From Photobacterium sp. CCB-ST2H9 (GTDB lineage: Bacteria; Pseudomonadota; Gammaproteobacteria; Enterobacterales; Vibrionaceae): DNA of 64,000 bases. Each line of letters begins with the position of its first letter. Positions within the stretch are counted from its first letter, which is position 1. Below, piece after piece: positions 57,758 through 64,000 of the stretch. A program made the translations under genes and the position numbers. The stretch lies in contig NZ_CP100425.1 of NCBI RefSeq assembly GCF_023151555.2, positions 2,294,001-2,358,000 on the forward strand. Reading direction: 5' to 3'. The notes beneath the pieces are model-generated. The model was not told the DNA's origin, searched no databases, and saw only the letters and a list, made by a program, of their open reading frames with translations.

Positions 57758-60481
57758 TTATGCTTTCTCTGCAACTTTTTTCGCTTTTGCTGCAGGTGCC
57801 GCGACTTTTGTTGCTTCCGCTGGTTTCTGATCTGCTTTTTTCAGAATCACAGTGGTGCCTTCAACGGTTTCACCTTCGACATAAGCTTTACCGTAGTAAG
57901 AAGCCAGCAGCACTTCTTTCAGCTCAGTGATCAGCGGGTAGCGAGGGTTCGCACCGGTACACTGGTCATCGAATGCTTCTACGGCCAGCTCATCCAGCTT
58001 CGCCAGGAAGTCTGATTCTGGCACACCCGCTGCCTGAATAGACTTCGGAATGTCCAGGTTGTCTTTCAGCTCGTCCAGCCAGCTCAGCAGACGCTCAATT
58101 TTCTTCGCTGTACGGTCACCCGGCAGAGACAGACCCAGATGATCCGCGACTTCAGCATAACGACGGCGTGCCTGTGGACGGTCGTACTGAGAGAAAGCCG
58201 TTTGCTTGGTTGGATTATCGTTGGCGTTATAGCGCACCACGTTCGCAATCAGCAGAGCATTCGCCAGGCCATGCGGCAGATGGAATTCTGCACCAATCTT
58301 ATGCGCCATTGAGTGGCACACACCCAGGAAAGCGTTCGCAAATGCGATACCGGCAATGGTTGCGGCATTGTGCACTTTCTCACGGGCAATCGGGTCTTTC
58401 GCACCGTTTGCATAGCTTGATGGCAGGTACTGTTTCAGCAGTTGCAGGGCTTGCAGTGCCTGACCGTCTGAGTACTCGTTTGCCAGAACAGACACATAAG
58501 CTTCCAGTGCATGCGTCACGGCATCGTAACCACCAAATGCAGTCAGCGACTTCGGCATGTTCATCACCAGGTTGGCATCCACAATCGCCATCTGAGGTGT
58601 CAGCTCGTAATCAGCCAGCGGATATTTGGCACCGGTCTCATCGTCAGTCACAACTGCAAATGGCGTTACTTCAGAGCCAGTCCCTGAGGTGGTTGTAATA
58701 CACACCAGCTCAGCTTTCTTGCCCATTTTCGGGAATTTGTAGATACGTTTACGGATATCCATAAAGCGCATCGCCAGTTCCTCAAAATGCGTGTCCGGAT
58801 GCTCGTACATTACCCACATGATTTTCGCAGCATCCATCGGTGAACCACCGCCCAGTGCAATGATGACATCCGGCTGGAAGCTCTTCATCGCTTCCGCACC
58901 TTTTTTCACCACGGTCAGTGTCGGGTCTGCTTCCACATCGTAGAAAGCATGCACATCCATCCCCTGCGCTTTGAGCAGCGACATCACTTCGTCCGCATAA
59001 CCATTGTTGAACAGGAAGCGGTCTGTCACCAGAAATGCACGTTTCTTGTCTTCCAGGTCAGTCAGCGCAACCGGCAGGCTGCCACGACGGAAGTAGATAG
59101 ATTTCGGCAGTTTGTGCCACAACATATTTTCAGCCCGTTTTGCGACAGTTTTCTTATTGATCAGGTGCTTAGGACCCACGTTCTCTGAGATAGAGTTACC
59201 GCCCCATGAACCGCAACCCAATGTCAGGGATGGTGCCACGTTGAAGTTATACAGGTCACCGATACCACCATGAGTGGTAGGAATGTTCACCAGAATACGC
59301 GCTGTTTTCAGCTTGTCACCGAAGTACTTGATACGATCTTCATTGATATCCTGGTTGGTATAGAGGCCGGACGTGTGACCGATACCGCCCAGTTCAACCA
59401 TCTGACAGGCCATATCAACCGCATCTTCGAATGTCTTCGCACGGAACATCCCCAAAGTCGGAGACAGTTTTTCATGCGCAAATTCTTCGTCAATGGTGAT
59501 CGCAACACCTTCGCCAATCAGCACTTTGGTGTCTGAAGGAACCGCAATCCCAGCCATCTCAGCAATCTTGGTTGCCGGCTGACCAACGATATTCGCGTTG
59601 AGATTGCCTTCAATCAGAATCACTTTACGGACTTTGTCAGCTTCTTCTTTGCTCAGCACATAACCTTTATGGCTTGCAAAACGCTCTTTCACTTCGTCAT
59701 AGACTTCATCCATGACAATCACAGCCTGTTCTGAAGCACAGACCACGCCGTTATCGAAAGTTTTTGACATCAGGACAGAAGCAACTGCACGCTTGATGTC
59801 CGCTGTTTCATCAATGACGACAGGCACGTTACCGGCACCTACACCGATGGCAGGCTTACCAGATGAATAGGCCGCTTTCACCATGCCCGGACCACCGGTT
59901 GCCAGAATCAGGTTGATATCGTCATGCTTCATCAGTGCATTGGACAGCTCAACCGATGGCTGATCAATCCAGCCGATAATATCTTTCGGTGCACCTGCGG
60001 CAACCGCAGCATCCAGCACCAGTTTGGCCGCAGCATTGGTTGATTCTTTCGCACGCGGGTGTGGCGAGAAGATAATACCGTTACGGGTTTTCAGTGAAAT
60101 CAGAGACTTGAAGATCGCTGTTGACGTCGGGTTGGTGGTTGGCACAATACCGCAAATCAGGCCCACCGGCTCAGCAATCGTCAGCGTGCCAAATTCATCA
60201 TTTTCTTCAAGAATGCCGCAGGTTTTTTCGTCTTTATATTTGTTATATATAAATTCAGAGGCAAAGTGGTTTTTGATCACTTTGTCTTCGACAATACCCA
60301 TGCCAGACTCATTCACCGCTTGCTGTGCCAGCGGAATACGGGCATTGTTTGCCGCCAGTGAAGCCGCACGGAAGATCTTATCGACCTGCTCCTGAGAGTA
60401 CGTCGCAAACACTTTCTGTGCTGCTTTAACACGGGCAACCATTGCATCGAGTTCAGCCAAATTCGTGACAGGCATAGTCAA
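57758..60481 (-). CDS. adhE: Bifunctional acetaldehyde-CoA/alcohol dehydrogenase AdhE
   Basis: The 907-residue protein has an N-terminal aldehyde dehydrogenase domain (about 1-440) with the catalytic Cys in GVVCASEQ and the NAD motif region GPGMVKAAYSSGKPAIGVGAGNVP, and a C-terminal iron-dependent alcohol dehydrogenase domain (about 450-870) with GGGSPMDAAK and the metal ligands in HSMAHKIGAEFHLPHG. It makes ethanol from acetyl-CoA anaerobically and can form spirosomes. The C-terminal tail (about 880-907) is Lys/Ala-rich, which E. coli AdhE (891 residues) does not share. It is monocistronic; an FNR-like site lies upstream. Confidence 0.98.
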   Translation of the reverse strand: MTMPVTNLAELDAMVARVKAAQKVFATYSQEQVDKIFRAASLAANNARIPLAQQAVNESGMGIVEDKVIKNHFASEFIYNKYKDEKTCGILEENDEFGTLTIAEPVGLICGIVPTTNPTSTAIFKSLISLKTRNGIIFSPHPRAKESTNAAAKLVLDAAVAAGAPKDIIGWIDQPSVELSNALMKHDDINLILATGGPGMVKAAYSSGKPAIGVGAGNVPVVIDETADIKRAVASVLMSKTFDNGVVCASEQAVIVMDEVYDEVKERFASHKGYVLSKEEADKVRKVILIEGNLNANIVGQPATKIAEMAGIAVPSDTKVLIGEGVAITIDEEFAHEKLSPTLGMFRAKTFEDAVDMACQMVELGGIGHTSGLYTNQDINEDRIKYFGDKLKTARILVNIPTTHGGIGDLYNFNVAPSLTLGCGSWGGNSISENVGPKHLINKKTVAKRAENMLWHKLPKSIYFRRGSLPVALTDLEDKKRAFLVTDRFLFNNGYADEVMSLLKAQGMDVHAFYDVEADPTLTVVKKGAEAMKSFQPDVIIALGGGSPMDAAKIMWVMYEHPDTHFEELAMRFMDIRKRIYKFPKMGKKAELVCITTTSGTGSEVTPFAVVTDDETGAKYPLADYELTPQMAIVDANLVMNMPKSLTAFGGYDAVTHALEAYVSVLANEYSDGQALQALQLLKQYLPSSYANGAKDPIAREKVHNAATIAGIAFANAFLGVCHSMAHKIGAEFHLPHGLANALLIANVVRYNANDNPTKQTAFSQYDRPQARRRYAEVADHLGLSLPGDRTAKKIERLLSWLDELKDNLDIPKSIQAAGVPESDFLAKLDELAVEAFDDQCTGANPRYPLITELKEVLLASYYGKAYVEGETVEGTTVILKKADQKPAEATKVAAPAAKAKKVAEKA

Positions 60482-61075
60482 CTCCTAACTTTAAGATTGA
60501 AAACTTTTTAGTAAGGATACGTCTTAAATCCTTGCCATAAGGGCGCTTATCGCCGATGTCGCACTCTTAGTAAATTGCTTTCAAAACTGATTTTATGACT
60601 TCATCTTCGTAAAAGACTTGATCTGGATCATGTGAAGTGCACAGTTCAACAACACTTCAAATGAAGAAAAATTCACTCAAAAAATCAGATACTTAAAAGC
60701 AACATATATTCAACCAATTCAATAGTCAGCCAATGTGCACTGAATTGATCTTGAAAAAAAATTACTCGACTGAAAATAAATTTCGTTAGCACAACAAACC
60801 GCATGTTCCGCTGCATCCAGCCCGGGATGGCCCATCATGAGGATGGTTGCTATCCCATAAAGCCTAATCCACATTGGTACGTCACGATAAATTCACTGTA
60901 TAAATTTTCACCCGAAATTGAGCAACAAAGAGCATATCACTTCAGGGAGGAAGTCTCACGATATGAAAACAAAATCGTATTTCGCTTCCCAGTTCCCAAA
61001 GACATTGAACAACGCCATAGCAACGGTCGCTACACTTGGGTATGCTTTTGTTTTTTCACCTTTCAGATTGTATTT
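60482..61075. promoter_or_regulatory. Divergent regulatory region of adhE and the potassium channel gene
   Basis: Nearly 600 bases with no supported gene, holding the adhE promoter (minus) and the channel promoter (plus). A plus-strand open frame that begins at 60803 continues into the channel gene but shows no homology before residue 92. Confidence 0.5.
60618..60631. promoter_or_regulatory. FNR-like site upstream of adhE
   Basis: TTGATCTGGATCAT matches the FNR consensus TTGAT-N4-ATCAA in 9 of 10 positions. It lies about 137 nt upstream of the adhE start codon and fits anaerobic control of adhE. FNR and CRP half-sites overlap, so a CRP reading is possible. Confidence 0.55.
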
Positions 61076-61921
61076 ATGTCCCGTTCGTCATTGCAGGAAA
61101 CCATTTACGTCACCATTTTTGGTACCCACACGCCTGCCGGTAAAACCTTCGATATTGCACTCATTGTGACCATCCTTGCTTCTATTACTGTGCTGATGCT
61201 TGGCTCAGTCAGCAGTATCGGCGCGCTGTGGGGCAAAGTGTTTTACTGGATGGAATGGGGATTCACGCTGGTATTCACGATTGAGTACCTGCTGCGTCTC
61301 TACAGCTCGCCGAAACCAGCAGCCTATGCACGCAGCTTTTATGGCATTGTGGACTTATTAGCCATCCTGCCCACATATCTGGTGTTCCTGTTCCCGACAG
61401 CCCATTATCTGATGGTCATCCGACTTCTGCGGGTGATGCGGATTTTCCGGGTGCTGAAACTCATGCGCTACTTACAGGACTCGAATCTGCTGCTCCGTTC
61501 CCTGCTGCAATCGAGCCGGAAAATTTTGATCTTTTTCACGACTGTCGCTGTACTGGTTACCGTTTTCGGTTCGCTGATGTTTGTGATTGAAGGGCCCGAA
61601 CATGGGTTTACCAGTATTCCCTACAGCATTTACTGGGCCATCGTGACACTGACAACGGTCGGTTATGGTGATGTCGTACCTCAGACTGACCTGGGTAAGG
61701 CGCTGGCTTCATTTACCATGCTGATGGGTTACTCCATTATTGCCGTCCCAACCGGCATTATTACGGCAGAGATAGGCCATCAGAGCCAGCTGCACCGTAC
61801 GCTGGTGAAATGCATGAACTGTTCCCGCGCTGGCCATGAACCTGATGCTGTCTTTTGTAAGCACTGTGGCAGCCAGCTGGCTGACCCTGATGATCGGGTC
61901 GTTCAGACGACAGAAAGCTGA
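61076..61921 (+). CDS. Voltage-gated-type potassium channel (6TM) with C-terminal zinc ribbon
   Basis: The product is 281 residues from the ATG at 61076, chosen because the upstream 91 codons of the frame look non-coding; the ribosome site is weak. It has six helices, an S4-like segment MVIRLLRVMRIFRVLKLMRYL with regularly spaced Arg/Lys, and the selectivity filter TLTTVGYGD. The C-terminal 50 residues carry a CMNC ... CKHCG zinc ribbon (C-x2-C ... C-x2-C), unusual in Kv channels and possibly regulatory. It is monocistronic with a terminator. Confidence 0.9.
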   Translation: MSRSSLQETIYVTIFGTHTPAGKTFDIALIVTILASITVLMLGSVSSIGALWGKVFYWMEWGFTLVFTIEYLLRLYSSPKPAAYARSFYGIVDLLAILPTYLVFLFPTAHYLMVIRLLRVMRIFRVLKLMRYLQDSNLLLRSLLQSSRKILIFFTTVAVLVTVFGSLMFVIEGPEHGFTSIPYSIYWAIVTLTTVGYGDVVPQTDLGKALASFTMLMGYSIIAVPTGIITAEIGHQSQLHRTLVKCMNCSRAGHEPDAVFCKHCGSQLADPDDRVVQTTES

Positions 61922-61935
61922 ATCAGTCCAGCAAT

Positions 61936-61980
61936 GTATGTCCGGAGATTTCTTTCTCGCCGGACATACACATTTTTTTT
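61936..61980 (+). terminator. Terminator after the potassium channel gene
   Basis: GTATGTCCGG / CCGGACATAC with a 14-nt loop and eight T. It overlaps the end of the convergent AttH-like gene. Confidence 0.88.
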
Positions 61981-63007
61981 ACTGCGGGCACATCTCACTG
62001 CCACTAAATTCCAGTAACCCCTGAGGCACTTCCATAGTATCCACCAGCCGGCCCCACCGGTACACTTTGGCGGTAATCCGGGCATTCATCGATTTCATAA
62101 TGGGCTGGTCCTGCCCGAAGACGACTTTCGAAGGCATTTCCGAAATATAAAAATCGGTCAAATCAGAACTGGCTTCGACTTCAATTTTCTTCCCGAGCTT
62201 GGTGATGGTCAGTTTCAGGTAGCCGTTACAGGCATTGGATTCTTTCTGAACACTCAAGCCCACCAGAGACGGATGTAGCAGAATATCTGCTTGTTCTGAC
62301 ACATAGCGGCCAACCCAGAGCTCCAGAGGCAACCCTCCCTGTGAACCGCCGGTCATCATCAATTGCCTTTCCGGCGTAAATGCCCCTAAAAAAGAAAATC
62401 CTTCGCTTTTCTTGGCATCAAACCACCCCTTGTCCAGATAAGTCACCCCCTCTCCGGTATGAGAGATCTCCCCGAGCCGGAATTCATACTGACTGGGCGT
62501 CCCCATCGAATAAACAAAGTAATTCACAGCCACGCCGGGAAAATCGCCAATCAGCCCGAACGGATTCTGACCCGGATTTGATCCGCCGGTGTAGTGGCGG
62601 TGCTCTCCGGTGTATTTCAGATGAAAGCTCAGATTCTCCAGATTCAGACGAATGCCATCCTGATCAATGTCGACCTTATCCGGCACAGAAAACCGGAACG
62701 CTTCGCTGCCGGGCTGACCTTCCAGTTCAACCTGATCAAAATACTGATCCAACACAACCTGTTGTCCCCCAACCGGCGCATAAACGACGTGTACATATGC
62801 ATGCTCAGCCTGGGGGTCAAGATCAGGGGTAAGAAATGTTTGTGCACTGATTTTAAAATACCCCACCAGCGGATCATTGAGATAATAGAACCACTGTTCA
62901 CTCCAGGTGTTGCTGGTCGGTGTGTGCGGGCGAATGTCATCCAGACGTGTCGCCTGACATGTCCAGCTCACAGACATGAGCAGACACCAGGTGATGATTG
63001 ATTTCAT
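61979..63007 (-). CDS. Secreted AttH/CrtC-like (lipocalin-like) protein
   Basis: The product is 342 residues from the ATG at 63007, preceded by AAGGGA; the frame is open six codons further. It has a Sec signal (about 1-19, cleaved near QA) and a beta-rich body with two lipocalin-like halves. The style WSEQWFYYLNDPLVGYFKIS, YTGEHRHYTGG and GYLKLTITKLGKKIEVEASSD recalls AttH/CrtC-type (hydroxyneurosporene synthase) proteins, but homology is only probable. It lies 66 nt after the oxidase-like gene on the same strand, so the two may be an operon. Confidence 0.5.
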   Translation of the reverse strand: MKSIITWCLLMSVSWTCQATRLDDIRPHTPTSNTWSEQWFYYLNDPLVGYFKISAQTFLTPDLDPQAEHAYVHVVYAPVGGQQVVLDQYFDQVELEGQPGSEAFRFSVPDKVDIDQDGIRLNLENLSFHLKYTGEHRHYTGGSNPGQNPFGLIGDFPGVAVNYFVYSMGTPSQYEFRLGEISHTGEGVTYLDKGWFDAKKSEGFSFLGAFTPERQLMMTGGSQGGLPLELWVGRYVSEQADILLHPSLVGLSVQKESNACNGYLKLTITKLGKKIEVEASSDLTDFYISEMPSKVVFGQDQPIMKSMNARITAKVYRWGRLVDTMEVPQGLLEFSGSEMCPQ

Positions 63008-63072
63008 CGTCACATCCCTTTTCATGCAAAGAAATGTGGCAGCTGAATCGCTGCCACGTTTGAAAGAACGCC

Positions 63073-64000
63073 TCAGCGACAGATTCGTGCGTCCGTAAAG
63101 TAACGGCCGGGCTGACAGCTGGTTCCTGTCGGGCAGTGTTCATCCATCTGGCAGTAGCACTCCCCGCGCGTGTTACACCCGGGAGTCAGATAATCTTCCA
63201 GCGGAATCTCCCCACTGACCCGCTCCCAGAATGGATTGGTGAAGACATTCAACGGATCCAGCTCGTTTTTGGCCTGCAGGAATTCCGGCCAGCGGTTAAA
63301 GCGTGCCGGCATGTCTTCGAAAATGGCGACGGAGTTTTTCCCCCAGTGCGGACGGGCACCGTATTTCCGGAGCGACAACTGTTCGATCTCCAGATTCACG
63401 AAATAGTTTTTCGGTTCCTTCTTCCCTTCCTGACGCAGGGTATATTCGATGCCGACAAACGCCGTATCGCGATCTGCACTCATGCCAATGTAACTTTTCG
63501 AGGCCTGACCGAACCGGAAATAAATACCGTTGAGCGGGAAACAGGTTCGGGGATGGGCTGCAACAATCTGACGAACATCCCGGATCCAGTCGGGCAACTG
63601 TTCAATATCAATGGCCACTTCCTGCAGTGCGATGGGCAGCCGGTCCCAGATACACTTGTTCGGGTCCTTACACTTGAAGTACTGCATCTGGTCGGAATAG
63701 CCGACAGGGTTGCTGATTTTCTTACCGGTCTGAATATCCCGGAAATATGAATTCGCTCTGGCCTGATAACGGGCTTTGGCTGCCAGACACTGTAAACCGC
63801 TGCCCGGGAACTCATGCGCCGCATTAAAGAGCAATCCGAAGAAAAACTCCTGCACATCAGACACATCAGCCTGAGCGTTATAAGCTTCTCCCGGTGTATC
63901 CAGTGGAACCGAGTTGTACAGTGTCGTGGTATAACGACCCAGCCCCGGGAACCAGGCAATATTGGCCGAGTAATTACTGCGGGCAATCTCAAGGACTTTG
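63073..64000 (-). CDS. D-arabinono-1,4-lactone oxidase-like protein, C-terminal part (partial)
   Basis: The gene continues past the right edge; 309 codons are visible, in frame from position 63999. The segment YGARPHWGKN followed by LDPLNVFTNPFWERV is the C-terminal ALO domain of aldonolactone oxidases (FAD enzymes such as L-gulonolactone and D-arabinonolactone oxidases), whose HWGK contacts FAD. The N-terminal FAD domain is not in view. The tail after the ALO domain adds 36 residues with six Cys (CNTRGECYC, CPTGTSC, ICR), which suggests disulfides and so an exported protein. The next gene downstream encodes the AttH/CrtC-like secreted protein. Confidence 0.75.
   Translation of the reverse strand, partial: KVLEIARSNYSANIAWFPGLGRYTTTLYNSVPLDTPGEAYNAQADVSDVQEFFFGLLFNAAHEFPGSGLQCLAAKARYQARANSYFRDIQTGKKISNPVGYSDQMQYFKCKDPNKCIWDRLPIALQEVAIDIEQLPDWIRDVRQIVAAHPRTCFPLNGIYFRFGQASKSYIGMSADRDTAFVGIEYTLRQEGKKEPKNYFVNLEIEQLSLRKYGARPHWGKNSVAIFEDMPARFNRWPEFLQAKNELDPLNVFTNPFWERVSGEIPLEDYLTPGCNTRGECYCQMDEHCPTGTSCQPGRYFTDARICR

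Noticed and set aside
60803..61075. N-terminal extension of 91 codons on the potassium channel frame
   Set aside because: It resembles no channel N-terminus, has no good start and lies where promoters are expected; the family start is at 61076.

Overview
The window is bacterial chromosome from the Vibrionaceae, most likely Photobacterium or a close relative; the genus is not certain. The evidence is a vibriolysin-type M4 protease, a TIGR01621-type pseudouridine synthase, a GspS-beta/AspS-like pilotin lipoprotein, a VC2046-type protein, and the gene orders tolQRAB-pal-cpoB-nadA, cydAB-cydX-ybgE and aspS-yebC-ruvC-(MCP)-ruvA-ruvB. Genes are dense on both strands. I see no phage, complete insertion sequence, CRISPR array, rRNA or replication origin.

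Layout. 1-12010 holds housekeeping and peripheral genes: the end of a dicarboxylate/amino-acid symporter, yciA, yciI, a pilotin-like lipoprotein, two RNA-modification genes behind an NSS transporter, cardiolipin synthase, a molybdopterin-fold periplasmic protein paired with a GGDEF protein, two GNATs, a RidA protein and a radical SAM protein. 12011-12881 holds two tRNA-Ser genes and a duplicated tRNA-end/terminator segment. 12882-19182 encodes a large MscS-superfamily channel, AlaE and a secreted vibriolysin. 19902-29468 is the most unusual part. A four-gene minus-strand operon and a divergent fifth gene encode exported proteins built from Sel1/TPR, RCC1-like, MORN/YwqK-like and leucine-rich repeats. 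It ends at a second tRNA-Ser(GGA) identical to the first, so 17 kb lies between direct repeats.

30044-48319 is core genome: a UPF0149 protein, nadA, the Tol-Pal operon, ybgC, cytochrome bd oxidase with the short subunit gene cydX and ybgE, the Holliday-junction genes ruvABC with a chemotaxis receptor gene between ruvC and ruvA, yebC and aspS. 48565-57674 carries a DUF72 protein, the tRNA cmo5U34 pair cmoA-cmoB, a three-gene envelope cluster (retropepsin-like lipoprotein, inactive-transglutaminase/7TM protein, RimK-related ATP-grasp ligase), a MalY-type aminotransferase, a VC2046-type protein and an SDR-fold protein without the usual catalytic residues. 57758-64000 carries adhE with an FNR-like site upstream, a voltage-gated-type potassium channel with a zinc-ribbon tail, an AttH/CrtC-like secreted protein, and the end of an aldonolactone-oxidase-like protein with a cysteine-rich tail.

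How the genes work together. Envelope biology dominates: Tol-Pal, the pilotin, cardiolipin synthesis, the mechanosensitive channel, vibriolysin, the ATP-grasp cluster and the repeat-protein locus. Micro-oxic and anaerobic energy metabolism (cydAB, adhE) and tRNA/rRNA modification (cmoAB, the pseudouridine synthase, the methyltransferase) are the other themes. All functional calls are by reading motifs and gene order; no database search was run.
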